The notes under the pieces were generated by a model that made no database searches, had not been told where the DNA came from, and worked only from the letters and a program-made list of their open reading frames with translations. The translations under genes were made by a program, and so were the position numbers. A stretch of DNA of 64,000 nt from Opeltia flavorubescens (lineage: Eukaryota; Ascomycota; Lecanoromycetes; Teloschistales; Teloschistaceae): NCBI GenBank assembly GCA_000442125.1, contig KE546979.1, positions 372,001 to 436,000 on the forward strand, read 5' to 3'. Below are positions 55,561 through 64,000 of this stretch, piece after piece. How positions within the stretch are numbered: the first letter of the stretch is position 1; each line of letters begins with the position of its first letter.

Positions 55561-55985
55561 ATGACTACCAACGATCCAGTCATCGCGGGATGGCAAGATC
55601 AGAACCCTCTGGTAAGTCTCACCGGTTCTTTCAAAGGGAAGTTCATTGAGGACTGCCACTAAGAGGACAAAAGTATCGTCAAATCATTCCCCCAAACTTC
55701 CAGAAGAAGATCGGTTTTCTGGACCCCGAAATCCTCAACTCTGATTCTCCCGGGGAGTTGTACGATGAACGAGAGGACCGTTACGCTAAATATCACGCTT
55801 CCATCCAGGACTTGTTGTCATTTCTCCGAGCTCAGCTATCGAGGGTAGATCCAAAGGATGCCACTTTGGTCGCTTGGCGGGAGGGGATGGAGAAACTACT
55901 TGAGAAAGTGGAAGGCTTACGCGAAGAAGTCATGGAAATCAGAATTATTGTCTGGGATGCTTTCCTTGCGTCTTTCAGGTATTAG
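55561..55985 (+). CDS. array member A15, small coiled-coil protein
   Basis: Exons 55561-55611 (17 codons) and 55674-55985 with a 62-nt phase-0 intron (GTAAGT donor, CACTAAG branch site, CAAAAG acceptor); 120 aa. Exon 1 is MTTNDPVIAGWQDQNPL; exon 2 opens YRQIIPPNFQKKIGF, has DEREDRYAKYHASIQDLLSF and SRVDPKDATLV, and shows the cleanest family helix, AWREGMEKLLEKVEGLREEV, with tail MEIRIIVWDAF. A good query for a profile of the family. Confidence 0.8.
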
Positions 55986-56305
55986 GCCGAAAGATCACCG
56001 GTTATTCTCGAAATTTGCTTGGGCATTGTGCTACAGTCTGCAGAGAGAGTTGGTAACATTGACATAGTGCTATAAAGCTATGATATCTCGGCACCATGAT
56101 CTTTCCAGTTCCGATGAGGATTTCGTCCTACGAGCTTAACATAGTCCTGTCAGAATTTCAAGATCAAATCCGTAGCAGAAGCCCAAATCAATGCTTCTGC
56201 CTTCGCGCTCCACCTAGTTCTGTGTCCTAGTGATCCATTTTTCTTCCTGCTTATCCCACTCATCCTCTCGAATCAATGGCCGGCCCTCTCGATTTCCCAT
56301 TGTAA
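55986..56305. other. spacer A15-B1
   Basis: About 320 bp of 3' flank. No gene seen. Confidence 0.35.
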
Positions 56306-56621
56306 TCATCCTGAAATCTGCATCATGGTTGAGAGTGAATGCGCACCAGTCAGAGTGTTTGTTGAGGTATCCCTTAGCTCTCCAAGAAAATTGATGGTTG
56401 TCCAGCAGCTCTCGAGCATACCGAATGCCTTGTCGACGATGGTATGAAATTGCCTCCATACTAAATGCCCGATCTTAGACCGAGTAGCTGAAGAAGTCTC
56501 TGATACTGCAGCATCGGAGGCCACGGGTTCAGCGATTAGCGTGTGGAACTACCAGCTTGATTCAGCTTACCTTTTTATGAGCGAGTACATTGTGTTCTGC
56601 AGAGGGACTTGTAGCAGACAT
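56306..56621 (-). CDS. candidate B1, small helical protein (possibly decayed)
   Basis: Exon 1, 56621-56571 (17 codons, MSATSPSAEHNVLAHKK), ends at a good GTAAGC donor. The only phase-0 continuation that stays open uses a TCTAAG acceptor 97 nt later and gives exon 2 56473-56306 (IGHLVWRQFHTIVDKAFGML), 72 aa in all. A stronger CTGCAG acceptor (exon from 56505) runs into a stop after 14 codons. An alternative frame at 56459-56214 has no ATG-plus-intron model. It could be a pseudogene of the array. Confidence 0.35.
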
Positions 56622-57059
56622 ATTTGAAGGTTCAATGATCGTGGCTTCGTAGGGTGAGATATGGATCGGGGCAGCGCCTTGATGGAGGCTTTAAAAGTTA
56701 GGGGACGCGATTTGGCAATGGTTGTGTTTATTGTGCAGGTCAGGGTTGTTATTACGAGCAATTATATTAAAGATGCGAATGGTTGTGGTGCTGATGGGTG
56801 ATCAATTGCAGGTGGAATCAAGGTCAGAGCGTCGCATCAACAGAAATGAACGCGGATGCCACAAGAACGATATGCAGGATTCATCACATCAACTTCGATA
56901 AACTAAAGCCATGAAGGACTCAGTGAAGGAAACGCAAGGACAGACGAAGTATTGGCACTCGCTAAAGGGTCCGCAGGACAATGATAAAGAATTGTTTATA
57001 AAACCCGTCTCAGCTTTCATCTATTCAACTTCCAATCCCTAATATAAGTAAAGCTTGAT
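56622..57059. other. spacer B1-B2
   Basis: 438 bp with the B1 promoter and B2 3' flank. No gene seen. Confidence 0.35.
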
Positions 57060-57518
57060 TTACTTGGTCGCGTCTTCAGCACCGTCTCCAACTACCCGCC
57101 AAAGGATACCCCCGCAAGAATGAATCAAGATCTTCTGCCCCGGGTTCAAGATCGAGTCTACCTCGCAATCTTCATCCGGTGAATCAATAGCACGGTTGAT
57201 CATTCGCGCTTGCTCCGAAACCTTCTCAAGCACATCCCTTAGCAACGGAACATGGTGCTCGGCCTTTGCTTGTAACTCCCCAGTTCCGTTCAGGACGGAC
57301 ATCAGCGTCGTCTGATCAGTGCTTTCGTTTGTCGCTTTCATTAGTTTGAGATATCTGGCCTGTGCATCCAGAAGGTTGCGCAGGGTGACTTCATAGGCCT
57401 GAATTATTCCCCATATTCGGCCTGTAAGCGCGTACAGATCAATCGAAGTCTTGAAGTGGACGTCGATGCCGAGGTCACGAAGAGTCTGCTCCTGTAAGGG
57501 AGTCACTGCGGCAGACAT
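57060..57518 (-). CDS. member B2, small helical protein
   Basis: Single exon, 152 aa from ATG 57518 (MSAAVTPLQEQTLRD). The family-B wording is LGIDVHFKTSIDLYALTGRI followed by long amphipathic helices (AYEVTLRNLLDAQARYLKLM; LLRDVLEKVSEQARMI) and a C-terminal segment ending ILHSCGGILWRVV-like (IHSCGGILWRV). No signal peptide. Resembles B3 in its first 60 residues. The W-x(3)-L helix of family A is not evident. Confidence 0.68.
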   Translation of the reverse strand: MSAAVTPLQEQTLRDLGIDVHFKTSIDLYALTGRIWGIIQAYEVTLRNLLDAQARYLKLMKATNESTDQTTLMSVLNGTGELQAKAEHHVPLLRDVLEKVSEQARMINRAIDSPDEDCEVDSILNPGQKILIHSCGGILWRVVGDGAEDATK

Positions 57519-58058
57519 TGTGGCTGTAGGTGGTTGCGAGCGGTTGAGAGAGGTTGAATAGCGGTCGAAGGAAAGTGGATGAGAAATGGCCTCGAGGGGA
57601 CAATGGAGAATTTGTAGGGGTCCCCTGTGGATTGAAAGATATAAAGACGGGAAGACGGCTATCAAGAAATTTTAAGAGCACAATAGCGATGACTAACAAA
57701 GAATATAACAATCATGTGTGACAAAGCCAGCCTAAATCAATAGAAACTAACCACACTTTTTGAGGTAATTTGCGTCCATTTTCATGATGTCTTTGATATC
57801 ATCAGATATGGAAGTTATTGTACGCCCTCCCTCGACGGTCACATTGGCAAAAGTCCTTTGTCACAGACACTTCAGCGATCTCAGACCTATTTCGTACAGC
57901 ATGCAATACTTGTCTGTAAACCTTCCAAAGCTCGTGCTTGTCATCGTCGATCATTGCCTCGCGACAAGAATAAGCCAAATACTACCTCCACCTGAGAGCC
58001 GCCGTCAGGGCTCACACGTGGAGCTGAATCCATATCATAGAGAGCAAACTCCTCAGGC
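57519..58058. other. spacer B2-B3
   Basis: 540 bp with the B2 promoter and B3 3' flank. A plus frame at 57784-58062 overlaps only the last few bases of B3 and is not supported. Confidence 0.4.
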
Positions 58059-58415
58059 TTAGGGCGTATCTTGGACGTTGCGTTGTTGCCCGACTCTTAC
58101 ACGTGCCTCGTAAAGCAGTCTCAAAGCATCAGAGATTTTCATTGAAGCACCAGATAACTCATAGAACGGAACATGTGATTCGCGGAACCCTAGCAAGTCC
58201 TGCACGACATCGATCTGCATGCCGATGAGATCGGATAGTCTGTAAAGAGCTGAACTATAAGCATTTGTTCTTTCGATGATGGCCTGGAGCTCCTGGTCAC
58301 TTCTAGTGCCGAAGTTGAGGCCTAGCGTTTGGAAGAATTCGTTCTTCTATGCATGTGCGTTAGCTTTGCGCTGACAGTGACGATGGAAGAGCTGACAGAC
58401 CGTGGCGGGATCCAT
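58059..58415 (-). CDS. member B3, small helical protein
   Basis: Exons 58415-58401 (5 codons, MDPAT) and 58346-58059 with a 54-nt phase-0 intron (GTCTGT donor, GCTAACG branch site, GCATAG acceptor); 100 aa. Exon 2 reads KNEFFQTLGLNFGTRSDQEL, then ERTNAYSSALYRLSDLIGMQ and FRESHVPFYELSGASMKISD, an all-helical pattern similar to B2. The tiny first exon plus phase-0 intron repeats the plan of family A, hinting at a common origin. Confidence 0.68.
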
Positions 58416-60178
58416 GATTCTTTATTCCTCGGAATCACTGCTTGGATTTGCCGTGGATAGGCGGAGTTAGGGTCAGTGTTGGCTGCCAAAATCCTCGAGG
58501 GGGAGGATCGAGAATGATTGACAGGATCGTCAAAGGCTCTGACAACAGAAAGACCATTGTTTCGACTCTATTTTCTGTCGTAGGATGAATGCAACAGGGT
58601 AAAAAGTTTTCGAGGCTAAGGACAAAAGACAAATTTTGTGAGAAAGAATTATCGTAGATCGTCCTACTAACCAGAAGTGGCAATGCTCTTCTTAACGAAG
58701 GAAATGACGACTACGATCTCTACAGAAGGAATGAAGTGCATGTTGAAAGCCTCTTTTCGAACACTACAAGACCTCTGAAGCTCGGTGATAACTCTGGTGA
58801 CTCGACATACCTTTACCTAATACGTATCATACCCAAAACGAAGCCGTGTGCGTCACCTGGGAATTATGCAATCTTATTGCTCCACCATGTAAATGGAAAG
58901 CCATGATTCTTCACGAGTAGCTTGAGCTTTAGGTTATTTTGTCTTGTCGGTACCAGTCAGATATATGTGTCACCACAAGCTGTCCTCAAATCCCCGAATT
59001 AGAGGAGCAGCCTAGACGTCAAGATTCCAAAATTGTATGAAGCTAGGTCTCACCTCCCGCAGGCAACGTAAAGCTTGGAAAAGAAGGAGGTTCGACCTTG
59101 AGCGAAATGCAACATGCATTGAACCTTTCAAAATAGCATCTAGTCAATGTGGGGGTCCATTTTGGGGGTTTGAGATTGAGTACGTAAGTATCATGTCAAG
59201 TTTAAACAAGGCTTTCCTAGTGTTGGAGACGTTCCTGAGACTAGAATCTCACCGGCTGTGGGGACGTTCTACAAACTTTCCGGGCTCGGCAGTGAGAGAA
59301 TGGGCTTGGATCATCTCCCGTTCAAGCCCGTATTTCAATGCCAGATTTTATTCCCTGATATTGCCCACGGGCCATCGAATTCTTATCGTTTTTAATCATG
59401 TCAGTGCGCTCATGCTTTGATAGTGGAAGTAAAATACCACATATGCACTCTGCCAGGCTCCGAGCGCACCTGCATTTCAGAATGGCCCCGAGCGCCACGG
59501 AGCTATCAACCCCGGATCCAGCAATGTAGCTATTCTCCGAACGGGTTGGATCATAAACGGCCCAAGGCTCACTAGACGTGAGATCTGGTACCGGTACTGG
59601 AGCGGCTAAAGTAGTGCGCTTACTGGTATTTCGTGCAGGTCGTTACTACGACTTTAGAAAATGGATTGGGCAATAATCTCCACGTACGACGTACCTGACA
59701 CACTTATGCGTATCTTATAATTTCCCTGCCTGACTGCTGGTGCCAGTGTCGCGACGGAAGTATAGGCGGAACTTCTCTGGTGCGGTAAATGGATCGGCCC
59801 AACGGTTCATTGATCTTGGCCAGTGCCAAAGGATAACCGTCGGTTTCTTCCGACGAACCGCTGGTACCTCTGACATTCGGAGATCCAACCGATCCTCTCT
59901 TTATGGTGACTCCAATATCACGAGGTCAACCCTAGTCATGGTTGCTTTCCTCCAGGGGCAAATTAAACGAGCCGCTCTTCTGGGCGCTCATTACTTGCAT
60001 GAGATCACTCTCTACACAATGTACATATGTACCGGACCCACTCCCCAATCACTGTTGAGACCCTGATATCTCCTACTGTTGATTTCCTGTCGTCACTCGC
60101 TTATCTTGATAACCACGCCCGCCCTTGTCCCCCTCCCCAATCGCCCTACATCGTTGTTCTGGAACGGTTTTCGCCAGC
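58416..60178. other. 1.76-kb spacer between array and PTH11-like gene
   Basis: No gene is supported. A plus frame from ATG 59037 reaches a GTAAGT donor near 59164-59184, but no continuation was found. Frames at 59740-60066 look random. The B3 promoter is at the left, the PTH11-like promoter at the right. Confidence 0.4.
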
Positions 60179-61581
60179 ATGTTTATACGAGCAGCTATGA
60201 TGCCTACAGAGACTCTGGAACCTCCTGATGGGGATGTCAATCGAGCATCCATGCTCTATGCTTTTACCTGGACACTGTGCTCGCTGTCTTTGGTCATCTT
60301 CGGTCTCCGCATGTACACAAGAGCGAAGCTGACAAAGAACCTTTGGTGGGATGACTGGTTTATCATGATTTCTGTGGTAAGTCTTGGAAGCTCAGTTCAA
60401 GGAGTCGGGACTGAGTCAATGAAGCTCTTCACCCTGACATTCTCTATCATGTGGAGTGTCTACGCAGGTCGGGGATATGCACGACACGAACACTACCTCC
60501 GTCCCGAGCAACGCTCTGATGCAGGCAAGCTGAGCGTCATCTCCCGATCGTGCTGTATCATGGCCATCGCTACCGGCAAGATCTCTGTCGCGTTCTTGAT
60601 ACAACGAATTCAAGGGCCCGGCAAATGGCGCACGTGGCTGCTACGTTTCTGCTCAGTGACAGTCTTCATCACCGCCCTCTTTGCAGTCATCTTCCTCTTC
60701 GCTCAATGTCAACCTGCACGAGCATTATGGACCCCATCGATGATCAAGGCTGGCACGGGTCACTGCTGGAATCCGATCCCAGTCAACAACTATGACATCG
60801 TCATTGCTGGTTTGTCGTGTCTCGTGGGGTCGACGTGATCTTTGAATTGACATTCGGGCTAGGGTATTTTGCATTCCTCGACTTTGCACTGGCAATAATA
60901 CCCATCGATATTGTGTGGAAGCTCAAGATAGCAACTAAAAAGAAGCTACTGCTTTGCGCGCTATTAGGCATGGGTATCTTGTGAGACATTTCGTTAGCAT
61001 ACCAGTATATTTCCAGTCATTGACGACTCTTGCAGTGCCGGCGTATGCGCCGCTATCAAGACCTCCCAACTACGAACCGTGACAAAGAAAACGGACATCA
61101 CATGTAAATTGCCCCTTTCTGCCTTGGATCTCACGGTTGCTGACTACTCGCAGTCAAATTGGCTGGATACCTGCTCTGGAACGCTCTGGAAGTTAACGTC
61201 GTCATCATTGCCGCTTGCATCCCTACTCTTCGCCCCCTTTGCCTGGTCATATTCAAACAGAAAGGCGCGGAGGCGTATGGGAAGAAGTCTTACCAGATGA
61301 CGCCCAAGAGCAGCAGCGGTAATCGATGGCGGGTGGGCAAGATGGTAGAGGACACGGAGAGTCTCAAATCCATCAATGGAAAAGGCAAAGATGGTCCTGT
61401 GGTGGACATACGGGAGTGCCTTAATAGCTCAAGCGGCAATGATTCCAGAGACGGAGACAAGGACTGGGACGCGGAAGCGCAGAGGCAGGAGGCGAACCAG
61501 GATGTGAGGAGGAAAAGTTCCAGCGGCATAATGCACACCACCGAGATACAGGTCGTCTCGCGCGACAGGCGAGAAACATAG
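60179..61581 (+). CDS. PTH11-like seven-helix receptor (fungal rhodopsin-fold integral membrane protein)
   Basis: Exons 60179-60376, 60425-60809, 60863-60980, 61036-61103 and 61154-61581 with matching phases, 398 aa. Membrane segments follow the family order: FTWTLCSLSLVIFGLRMYTR, the WWDDWFIMIS motif, LTFSIMWSVYAG, KISVAFLIQRI, SVTVFITALFAVIFLFAQC, YFAFLDFALAIIPIDIVWKL, LLLCALLGMGIF and NVVIIAACIPTLRP. The C-terminal 115 residues are a charged Ser/Lys/Asp-rich cytosolic tail. PTH11-type proteins sense surface or host cues and signal through G proteins or cAMP in other fungi; the ligand is unknown. The CFEM domain of some members is absent. Confidence 0.82.
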
Positions 61582-61936
61582 CATGTCATCCTCGCAGGGG
61601 TGCACACGGCAGGCCATCTTTGGTCAATGAGGGATTAGCAAGGCGTTGTAGGCTATTTGTCTAGTTTCAAGGCTTTGAGGAGATTCATTCATATGTCTGA
61701 GACCTTTTGAACGGGATACATCCAAGAAGTTAATTGAAAATCGTGCGAGAAAACTAGATCATTGCTGTCACCTCGACGGCGAAGCCCGATGTCGATCTCC
61801 GATTGAGGCTAGCGTCGGATTTTGTGGTCAGAGCTTTTCTCCAATCTCCAAATCTTCCGGTGCAAACAAGAATCTCCTTTCAATCCATTCTGACACATCT
61901 GAACCCACTTCCTTGTTTCGTCGAATTCTTGCAATC
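61582..61936. other. spacer before MDH
   Basis: 355 bp with the PTH11-like 3' flank and the malate dehydrogenase promoter. No other feature seen. Confidence 0.45.
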
Positions 61937-63240
61937 ATGATTGCTTCACGAAATATCTTCAATGCCTGCCAGAGAAGAGCGTTCTCCGCCTCTGCCAGAC
62001 AGGTACGTTGCTCGCGCTTCGGGAGCTGTCAGCGGACAAGCTCCATCTCGCAAACATCCCCGTGTCCGTTTCTAATGATTCTAGGCCTCCAAAGTAGCGG
62101 TTCTTGGTGCAGGAGGCGGCATTGGTCAGCCATTGTCTCTATTGATGAAGCTTAATCCACGGGTCACCGAACTCGGCCTCTACGATATCAAAGGCGGACC
62201 AGGTAGGCAATACCATGCCCGTCACGCTACAACTTCTTAGCTTATACGGATGTAGGCGTCGCTGCGGACATTGGTCATATAAACACAAAAAGCGTCGTTA
62301 CGGGATACCAGCCAGATGCGAACGGCCTGAAGGAATGCTTGACCGGGGCAGAGATTGTTCTCATCCCAGCTGGCGTCCCGCGAAAACCCGGAATGACTCG
62401 CGATGGTATTTCTAGTGTTGAAGAGTAGAGATGGCATTGGCTGACTTTACTAGATCTATTCAACACCAATGCCTCAATCGTCCGCGACCTTGCCAAAGCA
62501 GTTGCGGACGCTGCCCCCGAAGCCAATACACTTGTCATTTCCAACCCTGTACGACCGCTCACCCACCTTCATCAAACTTCCTTAGCTTATGCACACAGGT
62601 CAATTCCACGGTCCCTATCTGCGCTGAGATCTTCAAATCGAAAGGAGTGTACAACCCACGTCGACTCTTCGGTGTGACAACGTTGGACGTCGTTCGTGCC
62701 TCACGATTCATCTCGCAGCACAAAGGTACCGACCCTGCGGACGAGAACATTACGGTCATTGGCGGTCACTCGGGCGCGACTATCGTTCCGCTCCTCTCGC
62801 AGTCCGGTTACTCACTCTCTGGGAAAGATCTCGATGACTACATCTTCCGAGTTCAATTTGGTGGTGATGAGGTCGTGAAGGCGAAGGACGGCGCTGGATC
62901 GGCTACACTATCGATGGCAATGGCAGGCGCTCGTTTCGCGGAGAGCTTGCTCAAGGCTGCCCAAGGTCAGAAGGGAGTCATTGAGCCTACCTTCGTCGAC
63001 AGTCCGCTGTACAAGGATCAAGGAATCGACTTCTTCTCATCCAAAGTGGAACTTGGACCCAACGGCGTGGAGAAGATTCACGAGGTTGGGAAGGTTACAG
63101 AGTATGAGCAGAAGCTCTTGGATGTCTGTCTTAAAGACCTCAAGGGCAACATCGCCAAAGGTATCATGGTTGGCTCTTCAAAACGTTGAACTCATGCTAA
63201 TCTCCCTCTAGGCGTCAAATTTGTCAAGGAAAACCCGTAG
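61937..63240 (+). CDS. MDH1: Mitochondrial malate dehydrogenase
   Basis: Oxidises L-malate to oxaloacetate with NAD in the citric-acid cycle. Six exons: 61937-62002, 62085-62202, 62256-62405, 62454-62548, 62599-63160 and 63212-63240; phases all match; 339 aa, the usual size. The first exon encodes a mitochondrial presequence ([19 protein letters not shown]) and ends at the mature N-terminus. Landmarks: [60 protein letters not shown] (substrate arginines), [27 protein letters not shown], and the catalytic His in [15 protein letters not shown]. The last exon codes only GVKFVKENP and is easily missed. Confidence 0.96.
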
Positions 63241-64000
63241 AGCAAAATGGCTCTCAATACCCAAACCTTCCCTTCCTTCAACTGACTGGCTCTTTACGCC
63301 CTCTGGATTGTGTACACTTGCCATGTAGCGACCTCCATAGATACAGATTCCGAATCTGACTTCCTCATTCACATAAGCCTTCATTTGTTCTCGAGTTTAC
63401 CATTGGAAGACACCGGCATTCGTATTATTTAGCCACCTTAGATATATTCTCATTTCCCTCAGTCCCTTCTAAGTTTGTCTCAGCATCTCAGTGTTCTAGT
63501 CCGCTTCCCTTCCACTTACTCGATTCTCTGCCACAAACACGATACGCGACAGCGCCGGCCAATGGTTCCACCCTTATGCATACAGCATACCATACGAGAT
63601 CTTCCATTCCATCCCTTCGAAATAGCTCTTTCCATATGTTCAGATACTGCCTAATGAAGCCATTGTACCTTTGTCTTCCGCAAGATAATATCAGTATAGG
63701 TAGTACGAGATCTTTAATGGCAGTGAAAACGCCTTCTTCACTGTTATAAACTTCCTTCTCCTACGGGTATCTCTTTCATTCCATGCATGTGGAGATCAGT
63801 GGAACGAGAATTCAGACCTCCTTTTATTATTCCAATTGTCTGTAATAAGGGACTATTTAGCCGAAATTATTCCGACACTAAGCCCCTTCTAGGGATTTTC
63901 GTGCCACAAATGTGGAAGTTCGCGGTTCACCCGGTGCACTGATTTAGCCTAGCCAACCCAACAATTCACCCAGGGTCCGTTGTCTCGACTTGTCACGCCT
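63241..64000. other. MDH 3' flank and window end
   Basis: 760 bp with the MDH 3' UTR at the left. AT-leaning and without a frame longer than a few dozen codons. No gene, RNA or repeat recognised. Confidence 0.45.

Noticed and set aside
38116-58415. Array members as secreted effectors
   Set aside because: None of the spliced models starts with a signal peptide; the apparent hydrophobic start in A13 lies inside its intron.
59037-59190. Frame from ATG 59037 to a GTAAGT donor
   Set aside because: No open continuation with a fitting phase was found; likely chance.
1-64000. CRISPR array, bacterial operons or integrated prokaryotic island
   Set aside because: No direct-repeat/spacer array; genes are intron-bearing and eukaryotic throughout.

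Overview
This window looks like a nuclear chromosome segment from a filamentous ascomycete (Pezizomycotina). The evidence is short spliceosomal introns (mostly 46-65 nt, several with CTAAC or CTGAC branch sites), fungus-specific families (Spo71-type PH protein, APSES/ankyrin MBF factor, PTH11-like receptor, HET-C2-like glycolipid transfer protein) and an AT-saturated, RIP-like repeat relic at the left edge. Species cannot be read from the sequence. All exon joins were made by hand from splice signals, reading phase and family conservation.

Layout. 1-725: AT-rich repeat relic. 1312-37311: mostly conserved housekeeping genes. These are a type I membrane protein, the Vac1/Pep7 endosomal tether, the Met8 siroheme synthase, the TPR protein Emw1/TTC27, a possible papain-fold protein, a small membrane protein, mitochondrial IMP2-type protease, Spo71, GLTP, the Mbp1/Res-type APSES factor, a LYR protein, a METTL16-type RNA methyltransferase, a METTL7-like methyltransferase, a GNAT, a phytanoyl-CoA dioxygenase-like enzyme, a charged nuclear-type protein and an FHA-like protein kinase. 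13154-16350 is gene-poor. 60179-63240: a PTH11-like receptor and mitochondrial malate dehydrogenase.

The striking part is 38116-58415. About 15 small genes (called A1-A15 here) on both strands encode diverged proteins, mostly of 100-180 residues. Twelve of them show the same plan: a tiny first exon, one short phase-0 intron, then an exon that opens with a short T-x(4-5)-F/Y-x-F/Y-like stretch and ends in an amphipathic helix of pattern W-x(3)-[LM]-x(2)-[LV]-x(2)-K-[LV]. I recognise no described family. Three further small helical genes (B1-B3) follow. Two ordinary genes, a thaumatin-like protein and a D-malate/tartrate-type dehydrogenase, sit inside the array. The array has the character of a birth-and-death expansion of an undescribed, non-secreted protein family and is the main discovery candidate.

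Several conserved genes also carry unusual splicing: a 23-nt microexon in Vac1, an 11-nt microexon and a GC-AG intron in METTL16, and a possible 54-nt intron of 3n length without stops in the APSES factor.
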